Virus record (IMG/VR): IMGVR_UViG_3300042471_000279
Location: 1 to 47,643 of that record
DNA length: 47,643 bases
Source of the DNA: a virus
Strand: one strand, 5' to 3'
Numbering within the stretch: the stretch's first letter is position 1; each line of letters begins with the position of its first letter. The notes under the pieces are model-generated. The model ran no database searches. It had not been told where the DNA came from and saw nothing but the letters and a program-made list of their open reading frames with translations. Below, piece after piece: positions 29,997 through 37,329 of this stretch. Made by a program: the position numbers and the translations under genes.

Positions 29997-31013
29997 TTAA
30001 ACTAATTCTAAAGTATTTTTTACAACACTTAGCAGACGATTTTTTTCTGCGGTAATTGTTGCGTCAAAACCACTAGCAGCAGCGAGTAGGGATTCGTTAG
30101 AACCACCACGAGCATTTCTGTGCCAATCAAGGCGTTCAGTTAGAGCATTGAAAGCGCCCCAAGCGGTGTTAGCAATCATTCCATTAAATTGCCCTGTGTA
30201 AATATCATTGATAACATCAATTTTATTTTCCCACTTTTTGATTGCGCCCTTAGCGTCTTTCTCAGGCTTAGGATAAGCAGCGAGAACAATATCATTGAAC
30301 TGTTGCGCTGTAATTTCTTTTTCAATCATAGCCTTAGCCATAATATCAAAAGCGTCCATATACTTATTAGCAAGACCAAGAGCCTCACGAGCAATAGCAA
30401 CCTTGCCATTAGCGGTCTGTGTATGACGAATCTTGAATGATTGCTTGATAGCATTTTTGCCACGCTTAGAACCAAGAGCAAGATTGAGAGTGTTAGCGCA
30501 TACAACACGAACGGGTGTTATTGACGCTTGAATAGCAATTGAGCCATCGTGGCTTGTGTTGATAAGTAAATAAGTCTTTACTTTATCCGCAACACCATTA
30601 GGGTCTAATACTGTTTCACGCTCAAGAGCAAGAGAGCCGAATACTACACGCCCACCACGAATTGAGCCAGCAGTTTCCCAACGCCCACCGCCATCTAGGA
30701 TATTATCACCGAATGAAAATAAATCTTCATTCTGTAAAACATGATAACGCTCACCTACAACACCAAGAATATCTGTCTGATTATTCTCAGTAGGGTTAGT
30801 CCTTACGACATAAGAATAATTCTTGTCTGAGGTAAGAGTGTTTGGAATCTCAACATCAACCAATCTAACATTCCAATTATTTAGATTAGCAGCAGCAAGC
30901 ATTTCGCTTGTTGTTTTTTCTTCTGTGAAAACTGTGCCTAAGCCGTGCCAAGCAGGTTCTCTAAAAGAAGCAAAAGAAGCAACGCCATTTTGCGTTTCTA
31001 ATTCATGAGCCAT
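29997..31013 (-). CDS. DUF932 phage/plasmid-like protein
   Basis: 338 residues. MAHELETQNGVASFASFREP, then AWHGLGTVFTEEKTTSEML and VVGERYHVLQNEDLFSFGDNI match the DUF932/TIGR03299 family, followed by ASITPVRVVCANTLNLALG and the helical C-terminal half. Function is unknown; the family is common on plasmids and phages and often near recombination or host-takeover genes. TGAAAGGA precedes the ATG. It is transcribed alone, from TTGCTT-17-TAAACT to the pseudoknot. Confidence 0.9.
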   Translation of the reverse strand: MAHELETQNGVASFASFREPAWHGLGTVFTEEKTTSEMLAAANLNNWNVRLVDVEIPNTLTSDKNYSYVVRTNPTENNQTDILGVVGERYHVLQNEDLFSFGDNILDGGGRWETAGSIRGGRVVFGSLALERETVLDPNGVADKVKTYLLINTSHDGSIAIQASITPVRVVCANTLNLALGSKRGKNAIKQSFKIRHTQTANGKVAIAREALGLANKYMDAFDIMAKAMIEKEITAQQFNDIVLAAYPKPEKDAKGAIKKWENKIDVINDIYTGQFNGMIANTAWGAFNALTERLDWHRNARGGSNESLLAAASGFDATITAEKNRLLSVVKNTLELV

Positions 31014-31041
31014 TTTTATTTCCTTTCATTAGTTATGAATC

Positions 31042-31070
31042 TCAAGTTTAACATATAAGATTAATAAAAG
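31042..31070 (-). promoter_or_regulatory. Minus promoter TTGCTT-17-TGtTAAACT
   Basis: Upstream of DUF932. The TAAACT -10 with TG extension is shared with the promoters of the genes at 31921 and 32363. Confidence 0.55.
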
Positions 31071-31115
31071 CAAGTCCTGTTAATCATTTGTCCCGACACG
31101 CCGTAAATTTGACAA

Positions 31116-31143
31116 AATAAAAAATTTGCGGGAGGTCCGCAAT
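31116..31143 (-). terminator. Terminator TTGCGG-ACCTC-CCGCAA
   Basis: Minus strand hairpin TTGCGG/CCGCAA with loop ACCTC, then ATTTTTTATTTT. Ends the unit whose last gene is at 31195. A second weak stem GGGCA/TGCCC lies 5' of it. Confidence 0.65.
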
Positions 31144-31194
31144 TTTGCGAGGGGCAGTTTTAAATCATGCCCAGGATCTTGGATAGCCCCACTA

Positions 31195-31659
31195 TCACAC
31201 TTTATAGATATTATCTATCTCAACATCTGCTTCTCCGTCATATGAACTTAGTTCAGCATAAACATTTAAGTCAATATCACTAACATCAAAGTTAGCAACT
31301 TCATCTAACGGAACTGATATTGTTCCTGTAATTGTGGCGGTAGCCTCAAATTGAATTTCCTTAGTAGGATTAAATCCAAAGATACTACAAATATCAGCAA
31401 CGATTTCCTCTGAATCCATATCAAGGTAATCAGGTAGGCGACTTTCTAACATACCTACATGCTGAGTATATCTATTAAGTTCCCGTCTTTCTCTGCGGTG
31501 TTGGTGTAATTCATATTCAAGGTCGCTAACCTTTACTGTGGGATACCAATTCGCATAGTCTGCTTGGTGTGCTTCAGAATCAATAATCTTATAGGTTACG
31601 ATTTGATTAGGGTTGTAGTGTGCTGGCACTACTATTTCATTAGTTGTTTCTGTATTCAT
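31195..31659 (-). CDS. Unknown phage protein
   Basis: 154 residues. N-terminal half helical and Arg/Glu-rich (VKVSDLEYELHQHRRERREL), C-terminal half beta-rich and acidic (IQFEATATITGTISVPLDEV). The C-terminal domain looks like the structural beta domains found after regulatory helices in phage proteins of this size. Overlaps the upstream gene by 20 bases. Confidence 0.65.
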   Translation of the reverse strand: MNTETTNEIVVPAHYNPNQIVTYKIIDSEAHQADYANWYPTVKVSDLEYELHQHRRERRELNRYTQHVGMLESRLPDYLDMDSEEIVADICSIFGFNPTKEIQFEATATITGTISVPLDEVANFDVSDIDLNVYAELSSYDGEADVEIDNIYKV

Positions 31660-31921
31660 TTAAGAGTTCCTCTCCTACTGTATCCATTTCTTTAATGGCT
31701 TCCAGCATATCATTTATTTGTTCCTCTGTCAATAATGCGTGAGTAACTAGAGTTGTTGTCATAGCAGAGAGCATAGCGGAATAGTTATACATCTCTTTGA
31801 TAAAACTTTCTTCATCTACTACATCTCTAATACTGACAATGTGTTTGACAATTTCCATTATCATGTCATCATGAACTGCATCTCTTGATGCTTCTTGTAA
31901 TTTAATAGCGGTTGCTATCAT
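31640..31921 (-). CDS. Helical small protein
   Basis: 93 residues; AGAAAGGAACGCCCC before the ATG. Helical and acidic (LLTEEQINDMLEAIKEMDTV). Promoter TGcTAAACT upstream. Function unknown. Confidence 0.65.
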   Translation of the reverse strand: MIATAIKLQEASRDAVHDDMIMEIVKHIVSIRDVVDEESFIKEMYNYSAMLSAMTTTLVTHALLTEEQINDMLEAIKEMDTVGEELLNEYRNN

Positions 31922-31939
31922 GGGGCGTTCCTTTCTGTT

Positions 31940-31994
31940 GGTTATCTATTAAGTTTAGCAGAAATATGGGAAAAATACAAATTCCTTCGTAAAT
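31940..31994 (-). promoter_or_regulatory. Minus promoter with TTACGAAG box
   Basis: Minus: TTTACGAAGG box (plus TTCGTAAAT 31986-31994), TTGTAT, 17 bases, TGcTAAACT. Confidence 0.55.
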
Positions 31995-32016
31995 AAATAT
32001 CGGCGTGTCGCAGCCA

Positions 32017-32032
32017 TGTGAGAATAATCACA
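32017..32032. promoter_or_regulatory. TGTGA-N6-TCACA operator 3
   Basis: TGTGAGAATAATCACA, followed by GGGGCCTCCC and preceded by CGGCGTGTCG; same layout as operator 2. Confidence 0.6.
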
Positions 32033-32064
32033 GGGGCCTCCCGATTTTTTGCGGTATTTTTAAA

Positions 32065-32093
32065 GAGCAGTTTATTGTCATACTCAGGACAAT
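32065..32093 (-). ncRNA. CUGAGYA pseudoknot, copy 3
   Basis: Minus strand: ATTGTC/GACAAT stem, loop CTGAGTAT, linker AAAC, TGCTC pairing with GAGTA. Followed by TTTAAAAAT. Confidence 0.6.
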
Positions 32094-32194
32094 CTCTCCA
32101 GGGGACTTTCGCAGATAGATCTGCCATGAACGCAGGAGAGAAAAGTTGTGGCGGGAATCTAGATGATTACACAGTTCAAACCCGCCACAATTCT
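32091..32194 (-). other. Structured 3' region upstream of pseudoknot 3
   Basis: Minus strand, after the stop of 32196: TTGTGGCGGG-N25-CCCGCCACAA, then CTTTTCTCT, then TCTCTCC/GGAGAGA enclosing GCAGAT-ct-ATCTGC, then the pseudoknot. Three consecutive stable elements in about 100 nt. Confidence 0.5.
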
Positions 32195-32195
32195 A

Positions 32196-32363
32196 TTAGT
32201 AAGTTTTTACCATAGCAAATCTTGTTTGGTTATTTGCTAAGCGTAGCATTACCTTAGTGACATTTCTAGTTTGTGGCACAAACTTTTCAATGCGACCTGT
32301 AATACCTGTTTTGGAAGTAGTGAATAAATCGCCTACTCTGTAAGTATAGCCTCCAAGGGTCAT
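32196..32363 (-). CDS. Small beta-rich protein, paralogue of 32963
   Basis: 55 residues from ATG 32363 (MTLGGYTYRVGDLFTTSKTG); AGAAAGGATAAACAA upstream. Shares VGD-F/Y-T-K-ITG-I-VP with the protein at 32963. Looks like an SH3/KOW-like beta barrel that could bind nucleic acid. Promoter TTGACT-17-TGtTAAACT. Confidence 0.7.
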   Translation of the reverse strand: MTLGGYTYRVGDLFTTSKTGITGRIEKFVPQTRNVTKVMLRLANNQTRFAMVKTY

Positions 32364-32375
32364 TTGTTTATCCTT

Positions 32376-32415
32376 TCTGTGATAATCAAGTTTAACATTT
32401 TTTAGGGGGGAAGTC
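32376..32415 (-). promoter_or_regulatory. Minus promoter TTGACT-17-TGtTAAACT
   Basis: Clear -35 and extended -10 with a 17-base spacer, upstream of the gene at 32363. Confidence 0.65.
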
Positions 32416-32436
32416 AAATACCCTTCCCCCATAGAA

Positions 32437-32859
32437 TTACAAGTATCTTGCGATAGTGTTGTAAGTAGAAGTAGAAACTACTTCCTCATCTGTCATCTTT
32501 AGGATACGGATAGCGTTTTCAATTTCATCTACCATTTCCTTGTATTGCCAATCATTGAAAGACTCAAAATCTTTCTCAGGCATTTCAGGTAATTCAATAG
32601 AACCTTTTGGTAAATTGAAATCAACATTTACTTCGCCGTTCCAGCGAACATTAGCAGATAAGTCTGTTGCCTTAGAGATTTGAGCAAGTGCTAACTTAGC
32701 AACTTCCTTATTATACTTCTCTTGTGCCTTCAGCAACTTTTCCTCATTTACTTTCTGATTAGCCTTATCCTTTTGGAGTTGAGCCAATTTAGTTTCAAGT
32801 GCCTTGATTACTTTAGTTGTAGCAATCTTGACATTTATACTTTTGCCATTTCTAGCCAT
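32437..32859 (-). CDS. Coiled-coil protein
   Basis: 140 residues; basic N-terminus (MARNGKSINVKIATTKVIKA), then a Lys/Glu/Gln coiled coil to about residue 65, then a beta-rich, acidic C-terminal part ending TSTYNTIARYL. AGAAAGGAAAACAA upstream. Promoter TTGATT-17-TGcTAAGAT at 32878-32916. Unknown function. Confidence 0.7.
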   Translation of the reverse strand: MARNGKSINVKIATTKVIKALETKLAQLQKDKANQKVNEEKLLKAQEKYNKEVAKLALAQISKATDLSANVRWNGEVNVDFNLPKGSIELPEMPEKDFESFNDWQYKEMVDEIENAIRILKMTDEEVVSTSTYNTIARYL

Positions 32860-32917
32860 TTGTTTTCCTTTCTGTATGGGGTTCTATCTTAGCATTTCTA
32901 TGATAGAAAATCAAGTT

Positions 32918-32946
32918 GAGCAGTTTTAGCAGACTTGCTCAGGTCT
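32918..32946 (-). ncRNA. CUGAGYA pseudoknot, copy 4
   Basis: Minus strand: AGAC/GTCT stem, loop CTGAGCAA, linker GCTAAAAC, TGCTC pairing with GAGCA. Lies 16 bases after the stop of the gene at 32963 and overlaps the -35 of the next unit. Confidence 0.6.
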
Positions 32947-32962
32947 TTTCCTGTATTAGGAA

Positions 32963-33127
32963 TTACTTTGCTTTCCAAGTTGTCCAGCGTGTCTTGCCTT
33001 CAACATCAAGTTTGACACGAACCGAACCATTTGGGTTTGGCACGATTTCTTTGATAGAGCCTGTAATCTTAGACTTCTGAGAAGTATAAGTATCGCCTAC
33101 CTTGTATAGTGCTGTATTTACTGCCAT
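32963..33127 (-). CDS. Small beta-rich protein, paralogue of 32196
   Basis: 54 residues: LYKVGDTYTSQKSKITGSIK then EIVPNPNGSVRVKLDVE. CGAAAGGA precedes the ATG, and the promoter is TTGACA-17-CATAAT. Each of the two paralogues has its own promoter and its own pseudoknot 3' end. Confidence 0.7.
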   Translation of the reverse strand: MAVNTALYKVGDTYTSQKSKITGSIKEIVPNPNGSVRVKLDVEGKTRWTTWKAK

Positions 33128-33237
33128 TTCTTTATTTCCTTTCGTTAGTTGTTTTTGCTTACTGTCTAATTATGACATTTTTGAGATTTATTGTCAAATC
33201 CAAATCTAAAAAATCTCACATTTTGAGATTTATTCTT

Positions 33238-33253
33238 TGTGATATTAATCACA
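33238..33253. promoter_or_regulatory. TGTGA-N6-TCACA operator 4
   Basis: TGTGATATTAATCACA in the 190-bp gap upstream of the gene at 33127. Confidence 0.6.
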
Positions 33254-33318
33254 AGGTAAATAGATACATAAATATCCATAAGCCCATGAAGAATAATATT
33301 GTTTTATCCACTCTACCC

Positions 33319-34038
33319 TCACTTTTTCTTTGCGCTAAATACTATATCAGATTTCTCATAAATACACAAGCCACACGATACGCAAGCAGAGCCATTAGTA
33401 GAGATAAGCGGAATTGCTTTTAGGTTTTCAGGGCACTTAGCGCCAGGTCTTCCTATCATTGCTTTCATATCTGCCTGCCCAATTGCGAAGGTATCTGCAA
33501 GGTATGCTAATCGAATACCCTTATCTTTATTAAGATTAATAGCAATATCTTTATTCTCTTTATCTGTTGAGAAGTAGAGAGATAGATTATCTATATCTTT
33601 AAGCATATCTGCGGCGGTAGCCACACGAGTATAAACCCAGAATTGAATATCAGGATTATTTAATATGACATGCTTCCATGCAAAAGTATAAGTATCATTA
33701 AAGAAGTCGCCGTCCCAGTGTATACGGAATAGTTTAGGAGCGTCTTTCTTATCACAATCAATCTTAAAGTCATTAATCATATCTTGCAATAAGTTTTCCA
33801 TAGTGTCATGGTCTGCGTCTTTTAGCAGGTTCCAGTTATGAAGGAGATTATCTCTTACTCCCTTGTATATCTTTTCAAGTTTTCCTGCGTAGCAAACACT
33901 TTCACAAACACTTGTGGCACCAGGGCACGAGTAAGCCTTTCCAGCAGGCAATCCAAAAGTGTTGGCAATTGTTGCGGTCTTTCCATTTTTTGATACGGCA
34001 TTAGCCACCTTCCTATCATTAGAGCGTTTTAGTTTCAT
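33319..34038 (-). CDS. GP88-like phage protein
   Basis: 239 residues. AYSCPGATSVCESVCYAGKL, FRIHWDGDFFNDTYTFAW and the C-terminal CPENLKAIPL ... GSACVSCGLC are typical of the phage gene-product-88 family (PF17338 type). The Cys clusters suggest an iron-sulphur or zinc site. Exact function unknown. AGAAAGGAAACCCC precedes the ATG; promoter TTGACA-17-TGtTATTAT. Confidence 0.85.
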   Translation of the reverse strand: MKLKRSNDRKVANAVSKNGKTATIANTFGLPAGKAYSCPGATSVCESVCYAGKLEKIYKGVRDNLLHNWNLLKDADHDTMENLLQDMINDFKIDCDKKDAPKLFRIHWDGDFFNDTYTFAWKHVILNNPDIQFWVYTRVATAADMLKDIDNLSLYFSTDKENKDIAINLNKDKGIRLAYLADTFAIGQADMKAMIGRPGAKCPENLKAIPLISTNGSACVSCGLCIYEKSDIVFSAKKK

Positions 34039-34070
34039 GGGGTTTCCTTTCTAATATCATAATAACATTT

Positions 34071-34202
34071 TTATTCTGAATTGTCAATTTTCTTGTGCTT
34101 AACTTTTCGGGAATATTTTTTCTTATTCCGTAATGGCTGAGAAGCATTAGATCTTCGTAAATCTAATAGCCTTCGTAAATCATTACTAGTTTTTTTCCAC
34201 AT
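34071..34202 (-). CDS. Possible small basic protein, leaderless
   Basis: 43 residues, MWKKTSNDLRRLLDLRRSNA then a run of Lys/Arg/Ser/Asn. A promoter TTGATT-17-TGaTAAGAT lies seven bases before the ATG. The frame also covers two TTACGAAG boxes (34154, 34172), so the segment may be purely regulatory leader DNA. Confidence 0.3.
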   Translation of the reverse strand: MWKKTSNDLRRLLDLRRSNASQPLRNKKKYSRKVKHKKIDNSE

Positions 34203-34254
34203 AAATAAAATCTTATCATAAAATAACACAAAAATCAAATCGGACAATAGGGAC

Positions 34255-34284
34255 AAATCGGGCGGGGAGGTCCCGATTTTTAAC
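34255..34284. terminator. Hairpin AAATCGGG / CCCGATTT
   Basis: Eight perfect pairs with loop CGGGGAGGT (ACCTCCCCG on the minus strand), T-rich on both sides. Terminates the minus-strand unit ending at 34294. Confidence 0.65.
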
Positions 34285-34293
34285 GGGGGATTT

Positions 34294-34521
34294 TTATTCT
34301 AAAATAAACAATTCAAATTTTTCATTATCTAAAATTTCAACATCTTCTTTTTCATTAAATTCATTTTCAATTACAAGTAAGAATCCATCTTTAGTTGGAG
34401 TAGTTGAAATAATTTTTACAATTCCAATAATGCCTAAACCAATTAGATCTCCTACTTCTAATTGGTCAGCATTTAGAATATCTACAAATCTGTAATCCAT
34501 AGAAGTTAGTGTAGCAGACAT
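34294..34521 (-). CDS. Small beta-rich protein
   Basis: 75 residues; ADQLEVGDLIGLGIIGIVKI has a KOW-like or hedgehog-like VGDLI turn; the rest is acidic beta. No clear ribosome binding site; coupled to the upstream stop two bases away. Unknown function. Confidence 0.6.
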   Translation of the reverse strand: MSATLTSMDYRFVDILNADQLEVGDLIGLGIIGIVKIISTTPTKDGFLLVIENEFNEKEDVEILDNEKFELFILE

Positions 34522-34731
34522 TTATTTAACCGATACTCTGCCATCAGAATAAAAGTTTTTAGTGAACATTTTACCTGTTGGGTCTGTAAGATTATAGGTT
34601 GCGTATTCTTTAGCATTTCCGTGGTCTGAGCATTTAGCCCAAGCCTCGTGTGCTTCCATAAAATCGCTAAGGCGCATGGTAGAGAATAATTCTCCATCAT
34701 ACGCAGTAGTCAAGACATAGTTATATTCCAT
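34522..34731 (-). CDS. Small unknown protein
   Basis: 69 residues from ATG 34731 with TGAAAGGGA upstream (an exact match to the RNA loops at 25.4 kb). MEYNYVLTTAYDGELFSTMR start; alpha/beta. Function unknown. Confidence 0.65.
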   Translation of the reverse strand: MEYNYVLTTAYDGELFSTMRLSDFMEAHEAWAKCSDHGNAKEYATYNLTDPTGKMFTKNFYSDGRVSVK

Positions 34732-34732
34732 T

Positions 34733-35014
34733 TTAGTATTCCCTTTCAATAAGCCACGAATCTAGGTGGTGTTGTTCAATAATAGCGTGTGCTGGTGCGG
34801 TAGTCAAATTACCCTTATAGAATACCCCTTCAGGTAGAGGTATTTCCAAGTACCAAAGCCCTGCGTCATTTACTGCGTCAATAGCCTCAATACAAGTCTT
34901 GACCATAAAACTAGGAACGGGTGGGTAATGATTACTAGATAGGTGTATTCCTATCTGAGTTTCAATATCCAAGTTATCAGCAAGAGCCAAATCATTAGCA
35001 AAATTACTTCCCAT
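34733..35014 (-). CDS. Small unknown protein
   Basis: 93 residues from ATG 35014 (MGSNFANDLALADNLDIE) with GAGG eight bases upstream; longer in-frame starts lie inside the upstream gene. LPEGVFYKGNLTTAPAHAII follows. Unknown function. Confidence 0.6.
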   Translation of the reverse strand: MGSNFANDLALADNLDIETQIGIHLSSNHYPPVPSFMVKTCIEAIDAVNDAGLWYLEIPLPEGVFYKGNLTTAPAHAIIEQHHLDSWLIEREY

Positions 35015-35015
35015 T

Positions 35016-35234
35016 TTAGTTAGCCTCGCTTGTTGCGTAAATTGATAATTCATTTTGAGATAATAAACCATTATCCCAAATTACATCTCCGTCATCATCA
35101 AGAATAATATCATAGACATTACACTCACAAGATTCAGTATCAAAGTCATCTCCATTAGCCCAATACTGATAACCTTTTCCATTACATAAAACACAATTAG
35201 CAATAATACTTAGTGCGTATTCCAATTTATCCAT
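35016..35234 (-). CDS. DnaJ-type zinc micro-protein
   Basis: 72 residues from ATG 35234. ANCVLCNGKGYQYWANGDDF then ESCECNVYD, matching CxxCxGxG zinc knuckles of DnaJ type. Similar to the shorter protein at 38174. AAGAAGGAAAG precedes the start. Confidence 0.65.
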   Translation of the reverse strand: MDKLEYALSIIANCVLCNGKGYQYWANGDDFDTESCECNVYDIILDDDGDVIWDNGLLSQNELSIYATSEAN

Positions 35235-35256
35235 TTTTCTTTCCTTCTTTCTGTTC

Positions 35257-35290
35257 ATACTGAAATCCTATCATAGGGGGCTGACATTTT
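35257..35290 (-). promoter_or_regulatory. TGTCAG promoter module, copy 5 (minus)
   Basis: Minus: TTGAAA-A-TGTCAG, 16 bases from TGTCAG to TAGGAT, then TTCAGTAT. Drives the gene at 35234. Confidence 0.55.
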
Positions 35291-35307
35291 CAAATCCCCT
35301 CGCCCTT

Positions 35308-35805
35308 TTACCACGAAGAAGAGTAGTAAAAGGACAAATCGGACAATTGGGGCAGAGCAAATATGCGCTCTAACTTAGTTTTGGTATTTTCTAAATCACG
35401 CCAATACCACTCATCAATATCAGTAGAGCCAAAGAAGAATCCCCCTTGTGGTGATAGCAAAGTAGGATTACGCTCTGCCAATGCTCTATTAACTAGCGCT
35501 AGCAATTCTTCTAATTTATTTTGCGACACATAGTATTCACCGCAATTATCATTACCGCCTTGAACATTATCAACAAACCATTTATGAATCTGATTAGCCT
35601 TGCGCCAATAAGCACAAGTCACTTCAACATTAACGCCATAAATATCTGTAGCAACATCTGCCATATCAGCAACATCTACAATATTTTTCCATAGCGGATT
35701 AATCACTTCAGGACTTTCATAGGATAATTCCTCATTATCTCTAAGAGCCTTCCAATTTACTTTCTCTACATTTTTCTTAGCAGAGAGATACATATCTAAT
35801 CCCAT
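35308..35805 (-). CDS. Conserved phage protein (MGLDMYL family)
   Basis: 165 residues from ATG 35805, GAAGG upstream. MGLDMYLSAKKNVEKVNW, VTCAYWRKANQIHKWFVDN and CGEYYVSQNKLEELL are widely conserved in phages without known function. The middle Trp/Tyr residues and His suggest a binding pocket. The C-terminus ends in an unusual SSSW run. Confidence 0.75.
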   Translation of the reverse strand: MGLDMYLSAKKNVEKVNWKALRDNEELSYESPEVINPLWKNIVDVADMADVATDIYGVNVEVTCAYWRKANQIHKWFVDNVQGGNDNCGEYYVSQNKLEELLALVNRALAERNPTLLSPQGGFFFGSTDIDEWYWRDLENTKTKLERIFALPQLSDLSFYYSSSW

Positions 35806-35836
35806 TAGATTACCTTCTTTCATTTTTAGGCTTCCA

Positions 35837-35911
35837 GCCTATCATTTTCTACTGACAATTTCCAATTAGACACGCCCAAAAAATGTGGGAAAAATCACAC
35901 CCTTCGTAAAT
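35837..35911 (-). promoter_or_regulatory. Minus promoter region with TTACGAAG box
   Basis: Minus: TTTACGAAGGG box (plus 35903-35911), TTGTCAG, TAGGCT (partial copy of the TGTCAG module). The next 120 bp upstream holds a DnaA-type box TGTGGATAA (35920-35928), GACACGCCC motifs and CGGGACCTCCCG; nothing coding to 36029. Confidence 0.45.
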
Positions 35912-36029
35912 TGCCCCCCTGTGGATAACCTGTGGACGACACGCCCGAGTGCGGGACCTCCCGATGTTGCGGGGGTTTTTCCCAAAATATCATAAAGAAA
36001 TTTCAGGAAAAATTTTTAACGCAACTTAA

Positions 36030-36176
36030 TCAAACTTTAATTTGATTCCATTTCATTTCAGCATTTTCTTTTCGCAATTTTTTATTTTCAATTTCTAATT
36101 TTCTCATAGTAATTAAACTCATTCCGAATAAAGTTCCAAATGAAATTATTGCGACAGTTAAAATTAAATTTGTCAT
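36030..36176 (-). CDS. Membrane-anchored coiled-coil micro-protein
   Basis: 48 residues: TM helix (LILTVAIISFGTLFGMSLIT) then MRKLEIENKKLRKENAEM coiled coil. ATGA overlap with the upstream gene. Confidence 0.6.
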   Translation of the reverse strand: MTNLILTVAIISFGTLFGMSLITMRKLEIENKKLRKENAEMKWNQIKV

Positions 36177-36364
36177 ACAGGAATCAACCCCAATTCGTCA
36201 ATTCCGCAAGCCTTTTCAAATCTTGCGAAATCAAATCTATCATTATCAGATTTAAAGTATTGAGAAAACTCCTCTACCAAATCCTCAAAAACTTGTGGGT
36301 GAATTTCCTCGCTGAAACCTTTTAGAATTTCAGCGGTCTTGACATAGTCTTTGCGTGTCATCAT
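36173..36364 (-). CDS. Small acidic protein
   Basis: 63 residues, helical, MTRKDYVKTAEILKGFSEEI; overlaps neighbours. This composition is typical of a small conserved phage protein of unknown role. Confidence 0.65.
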   Translation of the reverse strand: MMTRKDYVKTAEILKGFSEEIHPQVFEDLVEEFSQYFKSDNDRFDFARFEKACGIDELGLIPV

Positions 36365-36618
36365 TAGTTAGACCCCTCATCTAGTAGAATAAACGCATGA
36401 GTTCCACCATCATTTATTTTAGTTAGTGCTATTAGTAATTCATCATGAGTTAGAAGTGAAGCGTCACCCACTAATTCTGTTAGTGCTTGAATATTTAGTG
36501 AGGCAAATGCACCTTCAGGCAGGCGCTCAATAGTGGATAGAAATGGAGAGTCAGAATAAACTCTTGAAATAAAATTCACGCCGTTAGTTGTGAATGGAAA
36601 GTCTTTATAGTTAGTCAT
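36364..36618 (-). CDS. Small unknown protein
   Basis: 84 residues; AAGAAAGG before the ATG. FISRVYSDSPFLSTIERLPE pattern; alpha/beta. Function unknown. Confidence 0.65.
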   Translation of the reverse strand: MTNYKDFPFTTNGVNFISRVYSDSPFLSTIERLPEGAFASLNIQALTELVGDASLLTHDELLIALTKINDGGTHAFILLDEGSN

Positions 36619-36620
36619 TT

Positions 36621-36740
36621 TTAGTTTTTACCTTTCTTGGTATTTGTTGTTGATACTATTTTAGCGATTTTCTCTAAGTTTGTCAATTGTTGCGCTTTAC
36701 GCTGGCTCTCAATAAGAGCCTTGAATTCATCTAATTTCAT
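36621..36740 (-). CDS. Short helical protein
   Basis: 39 residues, MKLDEFKALIESQRKAQQLT and a Lys-rich end; the AAGAAAGG of the next gene is inside its last codons. TAATG overlap at the start. Confidence 0.55.
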   Translation of the reverse strand: MKLDEFKALIESQRKAQQLTNLEKIAKIVSTTNTKKGKN

Positions 36741-36937
36741 TAGTCTGCCACCTTTACTGCGACAGTAGCCCAACGATGACCATTGAAGCGAATTGCGTAG
36801 GCTTCATAGCCATCAGCAAAATAAATATCATCACGCTTTTCAGCGTAGTTAATTTCGCCGTATTGGTATTTACGAGCGAGAGAGCGTGGATAATAAACTT
36901 GACCCACGAGCAAGTCTGGAATTGAATAAGTTTTCAT
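36740..36937 (-). CDS. Small beta-rich protein
   Basis: 65 residues; VGQVYYPRSLARKYQYGEIN then RWATVAVKVAD; SH3-like beta fold. AGAAAGGATAACTTAA precedes the ATG; promoter TTGACT-17-AATAAT. Confidence 0.6.
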   Translation of the reverse strand: MKTYSIPDLLVGQVYYPRSLARKYQYGEINYAEKRDDIYFADGYEAYAIRFNGHRWATVAVKVAD

Positions 36938-37024
36938 TTAAGTTATCCTTTCTAAGATACTTTCTAATAATTCTATTATTTCATTTTTTAGCGTTAAAGT
37001 CAAATTAGACCCACGCTTGGGGAG

Positions 37025-37040
37025 TGTGATTTGCCTCACA
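37025..37040. promoter_or_regulatory. TGTGA-N6-TCACA operator 5
   Basis: TGTGATTTGCCTCACA, upstream of the promoter of the gene at 36937 and overlapping the stop of the gene at 37036. Confidence 0.6.
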
Positions 37041-37230
37041 CACCTAGAATATCTACTCCGTAGTAATCAACGGCGTCTATGACTTTCATCACGCCTTTAT
37101 ACTCTTGGCAAGGGAAGCAAAAAGTATCCCAGCGATCAAGGGTATTTGAGCAAAATACGCAGATTTTATCCTGAATATTGAAACCATTTTCTAAAACGAT
37201 TTCTATCGTAGTTTTATTTAGTGTAGTCAT
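37036..37230 (-). CDS. Zinc-ribbon protein
   Basis: 64 residues with CVFCSNTLDRWDTFCFPCQE, a compact zinc ribbon. AGAAAGGTAGGTCAGAAA upstream. First gene of the minus-strand block; its promoter is the minus copy of the TGTCAGTG module at 37330-37359. Confidence 0.7.
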   Translation of the reverse strand: MTTLNKTTIEIVLENGFNIQDKICVFCSNTLDRWDTFCFPCQEYKGVMKVIDAVDYYGVDILGV

Positions 37231-37261
37231 TTTCTGACCTACCTTTCTATTTAGTGTGCTA

Positions 37262-37311
37262 ACTTATTTGCTAGGCTCATTCTATTTCTAGACTTATTTG
37301 CTAGGCTCATT
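37262..37311. repeat. 20-bp direct repeat, period 30
   Basis: ACTTATTTGCTAGGCTCATT at 37262-37281 and 37292-37311. It lies in the 5' leader of the gene at 37230 and is close in sequence to nothing else seen here. Confidence 0.8.
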
Positions 37312-37329
37312 TAGCACTATTTAATTTTG

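Noticed and set aside
33109-33423. Hydrophobic plus-strand frame between 33.1 and 33.4 kb
   Set aside because: It runs antisense over the promoter, operator 4 and the end of the GP88 gene, without a ribosome binding site; the minus-strand genes explain the region.
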